Shown here: positions 23,214-31,157 of the stretch, one piece after another | Numbering within the stretch: the first letter of the stretch is position 1 | Layout of the letters: each line of letters begins with the position of its first letter | Origin: Streptomyces sp. NBRC 110611 | Lineage (GTDB): Bacteria > Actinomycetota > Actinomycetes > Streptomycetales > Streptomycetaceae | Length of the DNA stretch: 46,675 nt | NCBI RefSeq assembly: GCF_001590865.1 | Contig: NZ_BBUY01000022.1 | Coordinates: forward strand, 49,543 to 96,217 | Direction: 5' to 3' | Position numbers and translations under genes: made by a program | The notes under the pieces: model-generated | Told to the model about the DNA's origin: nothing | The model's input: only the letters and a program-made list of their open reading frames with translations | Databases searched by the model: none

Positions 23214-25878
23214 GAGCGCCACGGCACCCACAGCCGGCCGTACGCCCCTGGGCACCGGGGACGTGCTGGCGGGCCGGGGCCTGCTCCACAGCGACGCGGG
23301 GGGAGGCCCGCTCACGACACTGCAGGTCATGCGGCTGCTGGGCAGCGGCCCGCGTGGGCTGACGGAGGGGCAGGCCGAGGAGCGCCTCGTCCGGTACGGC
23401 GAGAACACACCTCCTGCGTGGCAGCCGGTGTCCTGGCCGCGGCGCTTCGTGGGTAGTCTGCGTGATCCGTTCACCAGTGTCCTGCTCTGTCTTGGGCTCG
23501 TTTCGGCGGCCGTCGCTTCGTGGGGCACCGCCTGCGTGATCATGGTGCTCGTCGTGGTCAGCTGCGTCCTGCGGTCAGGCGGCGAGCATCAGGCCAGCCG
23601 GTCGATGGCAGCCCTGCGCGAACTGGTCGCCACTACCGCGTCCGTACAGCGGCGGACGGATGACGCCGCCTCGCCCGTCGTCCGGGAGGTCCCGGTCGAT
23701 CAGCTCGCCCCCGGAGACGTGGTCCGGCTCGGGCCGGGGGATCTGGTGCCGGCCGATGTGCGGTTGCTGCGCGCGAGCGGGCTGACCGTCCACCAGGCGG
23801 CGCTGACCGGCGAGTCCGTCCCGGTGCCGAAGTACGCCCTCGACGTGCCGCCCGACAACGATGAAGCGACGTCGGAGCCACCGCACCTGTGCTTTCAGGG
23901 CAGCAGTGTGGCCTCCGGGAGCGGTACGGCCCTGGTCATCGCCACCGGTGCGGACACCCGGTTCGCGGCCTCGTACGGCGGTCCGGCGCGGCGGCGGGCG
24001 GAGACCGCTTTCGACCGCTCGGTCCACGGCATCGCCTGGACCCTGATCCGCTTCATGCTGCTGACCCCGCCGCTGGTGCTGATGGCGAATGCCGCCCTGC
24101 GCGGGCGTGGACTGGAGACGCTGCCGTTCGCGGTCGCCGTGGCGGTCGGCCTCACCCCGGAGATGCTTCCCGTCATCGTGACCACGGCACTGGCCCGCGG
24201 CGCGTCCGCGCTCGCCCGCACCAGCGGCGTGATCGTCAAACGGCTGCCCGCCCTGCACGACCTCGGGGCCATCGATGTCCTGTGCCTGGACAAGACCGGC
24301 ACCCTCACCCAGGACCGGCCGGTGGTGGAACGGTCCGTAGACGCCCGGGGCAACGACGATCCGGACGTGCTGCGCTGGGCGGCGGTCAACAGCTTCTGGA
24401 CCCTGGAACTCGCCGAACTGCCCGCCCCCGACACCCTCGATGAAGCCATTCTCGACACGGCCGGGGAGCATGGCATGGACCCTGTCGAGTACGACGGGAT
24501 CGCGGCCCTGCCCTTCGACCCGTCCCACCGGCTGGCCACGGCCGTCGTCCGCCGACCAGGACAGCACGGCCGGCACACGCTCGTGGTCAAGGGTGCCGTG
24601 GAGGACGTCCTCGACCGGTGCGGGCGCGTGGCCGCCGACGGCTCGGCGGCCGAACTCGACGAGGCGGAACGCGGGCGGCTGCTCGACCTCGCCGCGAAGG
24701 AGGCAGCCGACGGTCTGCGCCTGCTCGCCGTCGCCCTGGCCGAACGCCCCGCCCGCCTGGGCTCGTACGGCGACAAGGACGTGCGCGGGCTCACCTTCCT
24801 GGGCTTCATCGCCCTCCGCGACGCCCTCACGCCGACCGCCGCCGATGCGCTGGACGGCCTCGCCCGGCGCGGCGTGGCGGTGAAGGTCCTCACCGGCGAC
24901 CACCCCGGCACCGCCGCCCGCGCCTGCCGGGACCTCGGCCTGGAACCGGGTGAGGTGCTCACCGCCGGTCAACTGGGTGCGCTCAGCGGGCCGGCGCTCG
25001 CCGAGGCGGTCGGCCGGGCCACGGTCGTGGCCCGCTGCACGGCCCAGGACAAGGCACGTATCGTCACGGCCCTGCGCGAGAGCGGGCACGTGACCGGGTT
25101 CCTCGGCGACGGCGTCAACGACCTGCCCGCCCTGCACGCCGCCGACGTCGGTATCTGCCCCCGCGGGGCAGTGGCCGTGGCGCGTGAGGGCGCCGATGTC
25201 GTCCTGGCCGAGAAGGACCTGGCCGCCCTGGACCGCGCGATCGCCGCCGGCCGCCACAGCAGCGGCAATATCGCCGCCTACCTGCGCATCACGCTCTCCT
25301 CCAACCTCGGCAATGTCATCGCCATGCTCGCCGCGGGTCTGCTGCTGCCGTTCCTGCCCATGCTGCCCGCCCAGGTCCTGGTGCAGAACCTGTGCTTCGA
25401 CGCGGCCCAGCTCGCCTTCGCCTTCGACCGGCCCCGACCCGCCGCGGCACGCAAGCCGTCCGTGCTGCGGCCACGTGACTTCCTCCGCTACATCACCGCG
25501 TTCGGCCTGCTCAACGCCGTCGCCGACCTCGCCACCTTCGCCGTCCTCGCCGTCGCCGTACACACCACGGCGGGGGCCGGCGACCCGGCGGTGTTCCACG
25601 CCGGGTGGTTCACCGAAAACCTCCTGACCCAGGCGATGGTGATGCTGCTCCTGCGCACCGGCCGCCGCGCCGCCGAAGACCGGGCCATCGGCCCGGTCCA
25701 CCTCGCCGTCACCGCCCTCGCCGCCATCGGCGTCCTGCTACCCCTGTGCCCACTGGGCCCCACACTGGGCATGACGGCCCCACCCCCCTTGTACTACGCG
25801 CTGCTCTCGGCAGTCCTCACCCTGTACGGGCTCGCGCTCACCGCCGCCAGGAAGCGCTATGCGGGCGGACCGAACTGA
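23206..25878 (+). CDS. mgtA: MgtA-type (P3B) Mg2+-transporting P-type ATPase
   Basis: An 890-residue P-type ATPase. Seen in order are an N-terminal cytoplasmic segment with an ATPase-N-like pattern (GPRGLTEGQAEERLVRYGEN), the actuator loop TGES (201-204), the Mg-ATPase signature in helix 4 (VGLTPEMLPVIVTTALARGA), the phosphorylation site DKTGT (Asp362), the hinge GDGVNDLPAL (Asp635) and a C-terminal membrane domain (SSNLGNVIAMLAAGLLLPFL, VQNLCFDAAQLAFAFDRP). The GLTPEMLP motif and missing N-terminal metal-binding Cys pairs favour Mg2+ import over heavy-metal export. GTG 23206 overlaps the regulator stop by eight bases; the open frame reaches back to 23122, but that part duplicates the regulator. 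Control of an MgtA-type pump by an ArsR repressor, rather than PhoPQ or an Mg-riboswitch, is unusual. Confidence 0.88.
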   Translation: MPESATAPTAGRTPLGTGDVLAGRGLLHSDAGGGPLTTLQVMRLLGSGPRGLTEGQAEERLVRYGENTPPAWQPVSWPRRFVGSLRDPFTSVLLCLGLVSAAVASWGTACVIMVLVVVSCVLRSGGEHQASRSMAALRELVATTASVQRRTDDAASPVVREVPVDQLAPGDVVRLGPGDLVPADVRLLRASGLTVHQAALTGESVPVPKYALDVPPDNDEATSEPPHLCFQGSSVASGSGTALVIATGADTRFAASYGGPARRRAETAFDRSVHGIAWTLIRFMLLTPPLVLMANAALRGRGLETLPFAVAVAVGLTPEMLPVIVTTALARGASALARTSGVIVKRLPALHDLGAIDVLCLDKTGTLTQDRPVVERSVDARGNDDPDVLRWAAVNSFWTLELAELPAPDTLDEAILDTAGEHGMDPVEYDGIAALPFDPSHRLATAVVRRPGQHGRHTLVVKGAVEDVLDRCGRVAADGSAAELDEAERGRLLDLAAKEAADGLRLLAVALAERPARLGSYGDKDVRGLTFLGFIALRDALTPTAADALDGLARRGVAVKVLTGDHPGTAARACRDLGLEPGEVLTAGQLGALSGPALAEAVGRATVVARCTAQDKARIVTALRESGHVTGFLGDGVNDLPALHAADVGICPRGAVAVAREGADVVLAEKDLAALDRAIAAGRHSSGNIAAYLRITLSSNLGNVIAMLAAGLLLPFLPMLPAQVLVQNLCFDAAQLAFAFDRPRPAAARKPSVLRPRDFLRYITAFGLLNAVADLATFAVLAVAVHTTAGAGDPAVFHAGWFTENLLTQAMVMLLLRTGRRAAEDRAIGPVHLAVTALAAIGVLLPLCPLGPTLGMTAPPPLYYALLSAVLTLYGLALTAARKRYAGGPN

Positions 25879-26038
25879 TCTTGCGTCAGTCGGCACCGGA
25901 AGCCTGAACTTCACAGCCGTAAAGGCCCGCCACGGGGCTCATGGCGGCGATCGGCTCGAAGAGGCCATTCCGAAGGGCATGCCAACCTCTCCTGCTCGAA
26001 TCCCGACCCACCGTCAGCCCTGCCCCATCCTTTGCTGA

Positions 26039-26046
26039 TTGCGCAA
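26039..26046. promoter_or_regulatory. TTGCGCAA palindrome, copy 2 (lytic transglycosylase gene)
   Basis: Here the dyad extends to GATTGCGCAATC (26037-26048). It lies 63 bp before the ATG at 26110 in the 231-bp gap after mgtA. Confidence 0.65.
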
Positions 26047-26109
26047 TCATGAGAATCTAGGTGAAAGTGTCGGAGCGGCGACGCCGGTCTGAGAGCGAGC
26101 GAGTGGCAT

Positions 26110-26781
26110 ATGGCTGATTCCCGGGCACGCTGGCGATGGTTGGCGGTGCCGGTCTTCGCCCTGGCCATCTGGGTCATCGTCCGTGCGGCCGACCCTCCAC
26201 GTCACCCCGACACGGTGCCCCGCACGCCGGCGCCCACCGCAGCGCCCTCCCCCTCGTCCGGTACCGGCAGCCGCGCCACGCCAGGCCCTTCCCGGTCCTA
26301 CGACCCGGCCGACTACGCCCCACAGGTCCGTAAGCACGCTGCCGGGTCAGGCATCACGCCGCGGCTGCTGATGGTGATCCTCTACAACGAGGCGTACAAG
26401 CCCCATGACCCCGATCTGGAACGGGCCTGGCAGCGCTACAAACCCGATGCCGCCTTCGGTATCGCCAACATGCACCGAGCCGCCTTCGACGAGACCCGTC
26501 AGGGTCGCGATTTCGCCAACCGGAGGTGGGAGGAGCTGCCCGACGACCGGGACCTGGCCATCGAGGCGGCCGCCTGGTACCTGCACGACCTGGGCCGTCA
26601 ATTGCCCGCGCACTGGCCTGCCACGTACTCCCGGCAGGAGCTGCTGGCGCTGGGGTACAACGCCGGGGCGGGCAACATGCTGGCCTTCGCACGCGGCGCG
26701 ACACCCGGAACCCAGGCACGGTCCTATCTGGACCGTCTGCACGCCAACTGGCGCAGCGCCGGAAGAGCCCTCGCCCCGTGA
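26110..26781 (+). CDS. Membrane-anchored lytic transglycosylase (SLT fold)
   Basis: A 223-residue protein with an N-terminal membrane anchor or uncleaved signal (WLAVPVFALAIWVIVRA, about 10-26), a Pro/Ser/Thr-rich linker to about residue 62 and a catalytic domain. Glu94 in LLMVILYNEAYKPHD is the expected catalytic acid of SLT-type enzymes. AAFGIANMHRAAFDE and ELLALGYNAGAGNML match the later motifs (the GIANMH segment and the YNAG turn). Such enzymes cleave peptidoglycan glycan strands to 1,6-anhydro ends during growth or repair. ATG 26110 is the only start giving the anchor. A TTGCGCAA site 63 bp upstream places the gene in the same putative regulon as terD and the LCP genes. Confidence 0.85.
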   Translation: MADSRARWRWLAVPVFALAIWVIVRAADPPRHPDTVPRTPAPTAAPSPSSGTGSRATPGPSRSYDPADYAPQVRKHAAGSGITPRLLMVILYNEAYKPHDPDLERAWQRYKPDAAFGIANMHRAAFDETRQGRDFANRRWEELPDDRDLAIEAAAWYLHDLGRQLPAHWPATYSRQELLALGYNAGAGNMLAFARGATPGTQARSYLDRLHANWRSAGRALAP

Positions 26782-26846
26782 CCCCGGCACGGCACCCCCG
26801 GTCATGCCGACCGCCGCCCGGCTCCACCGGCGGCCCGTTTCAGGTA

Positions 26847-26883
26847 TTGCGCAATCTGGAACTATCCAGTTCCCCGTGGCGTT
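26847..26883 (+). promoter_or_regulatory. TTGCGCAA copy 3 followed by a SigR/ECF-like promoter, upstream of terD
   Basis: TTGCGCAA (26847-26854) is followed by GGAAC (26858-26862), 18 bases and GTT (26881-26883), close to the GGAAT-N18-GTT pattern known for Streptomyces SigR. The GGAAC is also half of a perfect inverted repeat, GGAACT-atcc-AGTTCC (26858-26873). The palindrome would then sit just upstream of the -35, a typical activator position. The terD ATG is 46 bp further on. Confidence 0.5.
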
Positions 26884-26928
26884 GAAGCCCAAGGACGCTG
26901 AACGCCAGGACCTTTGTGGAGGAAGCAG

Positions 26929-28047
26929 ATGAGTGTGGCCCTGACCAAGGGCGGCAATGTGTCGCTCACCAAACAGGCCCCCGGCCTGACCGCTGTGCGG
27001 GTGGGGCTGGGCTGGCAGATAGGAGCCACGGGCGGGGCCGGCTACGACCTGGATGCCAGTGCGCTGCTGTGCGGCGAGACAGGGAAGGTCCTCTCCGACG
27101 ACCACTTCGTCTTCTTCAACAACCTGGCCAGCCCCGATGGTTCGGTCCGGCACTCGGGCAACGCCCCGGCCGGCGGCAGCGGCGGTGACGACGAGCAGAT
27201 CCGGGTCGATCTCACCAGGGTCCCGGCCGAGGTGGCGAAGATCGTCTTCCCGGTCTCCCTCTACGAGGCCGAGCGGCGCGGCCAGAATTTCGGTCAGGTC
27301 CGCAGCGCCCACATCCGCGTGGTCGACGAGGCCAACGGCACCGAGATCGCCCGTTACGACCTGCGAGGCGACGCCGCCACGGAGACCGCCATGGTCTTCG
27401 GCGAGCTCTACCGCCATGGCGCGGACTGGAAGTTCCGCGCCATCGGCCAGGGCTACGCATCCGGCCTGGCGGGCATCGCCCAGGACTTCGGCGTCGACGT
27501 CCTGCGGTCCAGTCCGGCTCCGGCGGTACAAGCCCCTTCGGTGCCGGCGCCGGCCCCCACGCCGTCGGCTCCGCCTGCTCCTTCCGTATCGGGCAGCACC
27601 ACCGGCTGGGAGACGTCCGCCCAGGGCGCGCCCATCGCCACATCACAGCAACCGACAGGGAGTTCATCCATGACCTGCTTCTTCGACCCCAGCCATGGCC
27701 CCGGCATGACGCCCGTGACGTGGTCCCCGCAATGGGGCGTACCGCGCCAGATCCAGGCGTGCGGCGGCTGCGCCCAGCGGGTGCAGACCACCCCGCCGCC
27801 GTACTACACCGCACCCCAGGCGGGGTACCCGCAGCCCGTGCAACAGGGGTACCAGCAGGGGTACCCGCAGCCGGCGCAGCAGGGCTACCCGCAGGAGCAG
27901 CACCACGGGCAGCAGGGCGGCCGCCGCTTCGGCACCGGCGCGCTGATCGGCGCCGGCGCGGCCGGCCTGGTCGGCGGTGCACTGATCAATGAGGCGCTTG
28001 ACGATGACGAGCCGGAGATGGTCGTCAACAACTTCTACGAGGAGTGA
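26929..28047 (+). CDS. terD: TerD-family protein with Cys/His-rich and YPQ-repeat C-terminal extension
   Basis: A 372-residue protein. Residues 1-190 are a complete TerD domain (SVALTKGGNVSLTKQAPGL, YDLDASALLCGETGKVLSDD, GDDEQIRVDLTRVPAEVAKI, GQGYASGLAGIAQDFGVDVL); the Asp-rich loops bind Ca2+ in this family. A Pro/Ala/Ser linker (about 191-245) follows, then a small Cys/His segment (CFFDPSHGPG and IQACGGCAQRV; Cys250, His256, Cys278, Cys281) that could bind zinc. Next come PQ/GY repeats (GYPQPVQQGYQQGYPQP) and a glycine-rich segment (GTGALIGAGAAGLVGGALIN) that may insert in the membrane, ending in a very acidic tail. Canonical TerD is only about 190 residues. ATG 26929 follows GGAGGAA. A terminator hairpin lies eight bases after the stop, so it is monocistronic. 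Confidence 0.88.
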   Translation: MSVALTKGGNVSLTKQAPGLTAVRVGLGWQIGATGGAGYDLDASALLCGETGKVLSDDHFVFFNNLASPDGSVRHSGNAPAGGSGGDDEQIRVDLTRVPAEVAKIVFPVSLYEAERRGQNFGQVRSAHIRVVDEANGTEIARYDLRGDAATETAMVFGELYRHGADWKFRAIGQGYASGLAGIAQDFGVDVLRSSPAPAVQAPSVPAPAPTPSAPPAPSVSGSTTGWETSAQGAPIATSQQPTGSSSMTCFFDPSHGPGMTPVTWSPQWGVPRQIQACGGCAQRVQTTPPPYYTAPQAGYPQPVQQGYQQGYPQPAQQGYPQEQHHGQQGGRRFGTGALIGAGAAGLVGGALINEALDDDEPEMVVNNFYEE

Positions 28048-28054
28048 CCGCCCT

Positions 28055-28090
28055 GGCGCCCGGCCGTGCTCTCACCGCCGGCCGGGCGCC
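28055..28090. terminator. Hairpin terminator after the long terD gene
   Basis: A perfect 12-bp inverted repeat, GGCGCCCGGCCG and CGGCCGGGCGCC, around a 12-base loop begins eight bases after the stop codon. Confidence 0.8.
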
Positions 28091-28243
28091 GCTGGCTCGG
28101 GCGTCATCTCACCGAGCGCTTACCCTTTCGTCGACGACGAGGTCTGACGGGTGCGCATGGCCTCCGATAACGTTTGTGCAGCCGTGCCTGGCGGAGCGTC
28201 AGTGGTGCGGTCCGGGCCCGACAGACGGGAGAGAGCAGGGAGT

Positions 28244-28978
28244 ATGAGGCATCAGCGGCCTTGGTGGGGGCGGTACTTGGCAGGCGCCATGGTGATGGCG
28301 GTGGCTGGCTGTGCGCCTGTTGAGGACGGCAAGCGTGCCGGCGCGCATGATGACAAGCCATCGGTGCCGAGTGCTGGCGCCTCGCCGTCACAGTCCGAGG
28401 GCGGCAAGGGCGCTGCTGACGGGACGTTGCCGGGTGTACCGGGCCTGGCGGAAGCGCGTACGGAGCTGTCCGGACTCAAAGTGGCCCCGCACGGGCCGAT
28501 GACCGGCTACCGTCGTTCGTCCTTTCCCCATTGGGCGGAGCAGGGCGAGAACTGCAACACGCGGGAGCTGGTGCTCAAGCGGGGCGGTACTCGTGTGCGG
28601 CAGGACAAGGAGTGCCGGGCCGTTTCCGGTTCGTGGGTCAGTGCGTACGACGGCAAGAAGCTCAGCGTCGCGTCCGAGGCCGACATCGACCACATCGTGC
28701 CGCTGGCCAACGCGTGGCGCTCGGGTGCGAGGACCTGGGACTCGGACAAGCGCAAGGCGTTCGCCAACGACCTGACGCACCCGCAGCTGCTTGCCGTCTC
28801 GGCCGCATCCAACCGGTCCAAGGGTGATCAGGGCCCTGAAGAGTGGCAGCCGCCGTCGAAGACGTACTGGTGCACCTACGGCAAGGCGTGGATCTCGATC
28901 AAGGCCACCTACCACCTGTCAGTTACCCAGGCGGAGAAGGGGAAACTGACCGAGATGCTGGACACCTGCGCCCTATGA
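28244..28978 (+). CDS. Secreted lipoprotein-type HNH (DUF1524-like) nuclease
   Basis: A 244-residue exported protein. Residues 1-23 form a lipoprotein signal with a lipobox (YLAGAMVMAVAGC, Cys23), followed by an acidic, Ser/Gly-rich spacer. The C-terminal domain from about 95 carries the DUF1524/HNH signature: DIDHIVPLANAWRSGARTWD (Asp149, His150), then NDLTHPQLLAVSAASNRSKG, ending with EEWQPPSKTYWCTYGKAWIS. This is the pattern of extracellular non-specific nucleases of actinomycetes. ATG 28244 follows GAGCAGGGAGT; an open frame reaches back to 28151 without a signal peptide. The stop overlaps the start of the next small gene (ATGA), suggesting a coupled pair. The partner could be a cofactor or unrelated. 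Confidence 0.85.
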   Translation: MRHQRPWWGRYLAGAMVMAVAGCAPVEDGKRAGAHDDKPSVPSAGASPSQSEGGKGAADGTLPGVPGLAEARTELSGLKVAPHGPMTGYRRSSFPHWAEQGENCNTRELVLKRGGTRVRQDKECRAVSGSWVSAYDGKKLSVASEADIDHIVPLANAWRSGARTWDSDKRKAFANDLTHPQLLAVSAASNRSKGDQGPEEWQPPSKTYWCTYGKAWISIKATYHLSVTQAEKGKLTEMLDTCAL

Positions 28979-29262
28979 CCGGCCACGACCTCCCGCCTCT
29001 GCCCCATCAGCTGCAGGACGACGTGACCGCCGGGCCCGGCGGCGCGATGACCGATGAAGTCGGCATCCTCACCGGCGACCTCACCATCGCCACCCGTGCC
29101 CTGCCCGGCGGCCACGCCAGCATCACGGTTCAGTACACCGGCGCCGAGGAGTGGTACACCCTGACCGGCAGCCCCGCCCCACTGCCACGCGACGGACTGG
29201 CCGCTCTGCACGCCGACGTGCTACAACGCGTCCGGCAAGGGGGCGGAGCCGTGGCCCACTGA
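28975..29262 (+). CDS. Small hypothetical protein coupled to the HNH nuclease
   Basis: A 95-residue protein whose ATG overlaps the stop of the nuclease gene (ATGA). It has an N-terminal MTGHDLPPLPHQLQDDVTAG and a beta-rich core (ILTGDLTIATRALPGGHASI, TVQYTGAEEWYTLTGSP) and lacks a signal peptide. The fold is reminiscent of the 76-residue protein at 33715 only in size. Because the nuclease is exported with a signal peptide, an immunity role is possible but not needed. I cannot assign a function. The next 107 bases to the convergent metallopeptidase gene hold no gene. Confidence 0.55.
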   Translation: MTGHDLPPLPHQLQDDVTAGPGGAMTDEVGILTGDLTIATRALPGGHASITVQYTGAEEWYTLTGSPAPLPRDGLAALHADVLQRVRQGGGAVAH

Positions 29263-29369
29263 ATTGGACACAATCCAGCATCACAGTGAGCCGCCCACGG
29301 CCACACCCGGTACCCCTTACGGACTCATGCGCCCGGCAGAGGCACATGCAGGAGGGCCCCTTCATCACA

Positions 29370-30245
29370 TCAGATGCCGCCGGAGAAGGTGTCGCACCGA
29401 GCAGGGGAACCCGTGGCGTACCCGGTAGTGAACCAGGTCATCCGCTGCTGCGAGCTGCCGTGGGTCCAGCCTTCCGGGTCGACGCGGCCTTGGGTGCGTT
29501 CCTGGATACGGTCGTCGCCGACCGCTGCCGCGGCGTCGAGGGCTTCGCGGATGTCGTTGTCGGTGAACGGCTTGTCGTAGAAGCCGGTGTCGAGGGCGTT
29601 CTTGGCCCAAACCCCGGCGTAGCAGTCGGCCTGCAGTTCCAGCCGCACCGATGCGCTGTCGGCGCCTTCGCGGTCCCGGCCGACGCGGCTCATGTTGCCC
29701 AGCAGGTTCTGCACGTGGTGGCCGTACTCGTGGGCGATCACGTACGCCTGGGCGAACGGTCCGCCTTTGGCTCCGAACCGCCGTTCCAGCTCGTCGAAGA
29801 ACCCCAGGTCGAAGTAGGCGCGGCGGTCGGCCGGGCAGTAGAACGGGCCTACGGCCGAGCCGGCCTGTCCGCAGCCAGTGCTCACCTGGCCGGAGAACAG
29901 CACGGTCCGGGCTGTGCTGTAGGGGTGCTTGCCGCGCTCAGCGAAGACGCCTTGCCAGTAGTGCTGGATGCTGTTGACCACGCCCACCACGCGGCACTTC
30001 TCCGACTGGTTGGCGTCGCTGCCCTTGCGGCACTGCTCGTTCAGGGCCGTGCCCTGCCGCGGCGGGGCAGGGCGTGCGTCGTCGCCGCTGAACAGGCTGG
30101 CCGGGTTGACACCGAGAAGCAGCGCACCGATCACGGCGACGATGCCGATGATGCCGCCACCGAGCATCAGTCCGCCTCCCGGAAAACCGCTACCGCGGTC
30201 TTCCACCTGGGAGGCATCGAGATCCACATCTTCGCGGAAGTCCAT
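29370..30245 (-). CDS. YpfJ-family membrane-anchored neutral zinc metallopeptidase
   Basis: A 291-residue protein of the YpfJ/neutral-zinc-metallopeptidase family. A short acidic N-terminus (MDFREDVDLDASQVEDRGSG) is followed by one membrane helix (about 27-45, LMLGGGIIGIVAVIGALLLG) and an extracytoplasmic catalytic domain with the zinc motif HEYGHHVQN (His172, Glu173, His176). The later RLELQADCYAGVWAKNA supplies the third ligand region. Cysteine-containing segments (EQCRKGSDANQSEKC, STGCGQ, FYCPADRR, ARCDTF) suggest disulfides. ATG 30245 is preferred because it gives the usual MDFREDVDLD start and AGGAGA lies ten bases before it; an open frame extends to 30323. An MT0933-type antitoxin-like gene lies upstream on the same strand, separated by a likely terminator. 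Substrate unknown. Confidence 0.88.
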   Translation of the reverse strand: MDFREDVDLDASQVEDRGSGFPGGGLMLGGGIIGIVAVIGALLLGVNPASLFSGDDARPAPPRQGTALNEQCRKGSDANQSEKCRVVGVVNSIQHYWQGVFAERGKHPYSTARTVLFSGQVSTGCGQAGSAVGPFYCPADRRAYFDLGFFDELERRFGAKGGPFAQAYVIAHEYGHHVQNLLGNMSRVGRDREGADSASVRLELQADCYAGVWAKNALDTGFYDKPFTDNDIREALDAAAAVGDDRIQERTQGRVDPEGWTHGSSQQRMTWFTTGYATGSPARCDTFSGGI

Positions 30246-30367
30246 CGGGCCATCGTCTCCTGGATCGGTGCTGGCCTCATTGTGCCGCCGCTGTGGGAGA
30301 GGCGTGTGCTCAGCGCTGTGCACCGCGCGTCACGGACGGCGAGCACATCGCCGCCCGCACGCGAGGT

Positions 30368-30398
30368 GCCCGTGACCGCCGGGGCAGGGGTGACGGGC
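30368..30398 (-). terminator. Probable terminator after the MT0933-like gene
   Basis: GCCCGTGACC and GGTGACGGGC form a 10-bp stem with one mismatch around an 11-base loop, in the 199-bp gap between the two minus-strand genes. Confidence 0.4.
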
Positions 30399-30444
30399 GA
30401 CGAGAGCGGTGAGGAGTTGCGGGCGGCCGTACCGAAGGAGAAGG

Positions 30445-30642
30445 TCAGTCGCTCTTGTCGCCCATACGCTCGATCAGCTCCTGGGCCTTGTCCACGCCAG
30501 AGTCGATCTTGTCGCTGTACTTGCCGTCGGTCTTGTCATCGATGAAATCGCCGGCCTTCTTCAGTCCCCCGGAGATCGTCTCGCCATGGGTCCCGGCGAT
30601 CTCTTCAGCCTTCTCCTTGAGGTTCTTCAGAGCCTCGAACAT
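30445..30642 (-). CDS. MT0933/Rv0909-type antitoxin-like protein
   Basis: A 65-residue Lys/Asp/Glu-rich helical protein, MFEALKNLKEKAEEIAGTHG followed by ETISGGLKKAGDFIDDKTDG and KYSDKIDSGVDKAQELIERM. This is the pattern of the MT0933-like antitoxin family (Rv0909 in Mycobacterium tuberculosis); the GDFIDDKTDGKYSDKID segment is diagnostic. ATG 30642 follows GGAGAA at good distance; the frame extends to 30738 in shadow sequence. The family partner is a coenzyme-A or DUF-type toxin in mycobacteria. No partner toxin is adjacent here, and in streptomycetes these proteins are often solitary, so a stress-related role rather than a toxin-antitoxin role is possible. Confidence 0.75.
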   Translation of the reverse strand: MFEALKNLKEKAEEIAGTHGETISGGLKKAGDFIDDKTDGKYSDKIDSGVDKAQELIERMGDKSD

Positions 30643-31088
30643 CTCGGACGGTTCTCCTTCGGCAATCCCGCCTGGGTACTCCAGGCGCACAGACCTGCCC
30701 ATGGTATGCCGAGCGAACTGATCAACAGTCACGGTCACCGAACTCGGTCTGCAGCCAGTGCCAACCGCTGGCAGGTGCGCGGGGACCGTGATGGCCTACT
30801 CGACTAGGCCGACTGTCACGACGGGGAGTGCCCGCTTCAGCGGCGCCTGCGTCGCCCGCCGCTGGATGAGCCGCTTCCCCCTCCGTCCGGGCACCGTCTG
30901 CAGGAGCGTGCATCGTCGCTCTGGGCGTATGCACAGTCTTGCCGATCAGGCCGGCGGCGCCTGCCCAGACGACGAACGTCGGCGTGGCCGCAGTCATGTT
31001 GATCGTCGGTGCCAGTGTCCTGCGATCGGCGGCGGCGATCTGCGCGTCGGGCAAGGCGGAGCGGGGTTGGTGGTGGGAGGCTGAGCGG
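30643..31088. other. 446-bp region without a convincing gene
   Basis: A plus-strand open frame from 30939 continues into the tiny ORF at 31089 and contains a hydrophobic stretch (VGVAAVMLIVGASVL). It could be a 72-residue membrane protein, but its start has no clear ribosome-binding site. Otherwise I see only promoter-sized sequence for the divergent neighbours. Confidence 0.35.
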
Positions 31089-31157
31089 ATGATGACCAAG
31101 GGGCTCCACAGGTTCCTGCGGTGGCATCCCATGCGCCCGGTGATCGGGGGCCTGTAG
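31089..31157 (+). CDS. Possible 22-codon ORF coupled to the universal stress gene
   Basis: ATG 31089 lies nine bases after GGGAGG and encodes 22 residues (MMTKGLHRFLRWHPMRPVIG and GL). The TAG at 31155-31157 shares its G with the GTG start of the universal stress gene (TAGTG). It may be a coupling leader peptide, or the end of a 72-residue ORF opening at 30939. Confidence 0.35.
   Translation: MMTKGLHRFLRWHPMRPVIGGL

Noticed and set aside
30445..30642. A complete toxin-antitoxin pair around the MT0933-like gene
   Set aside because: The only close gene on the same strand is the YpfJ-type peptidase, which has its own membrane anchor and is separated by a probable terminator. No toxin ORF overlaps or abuts.
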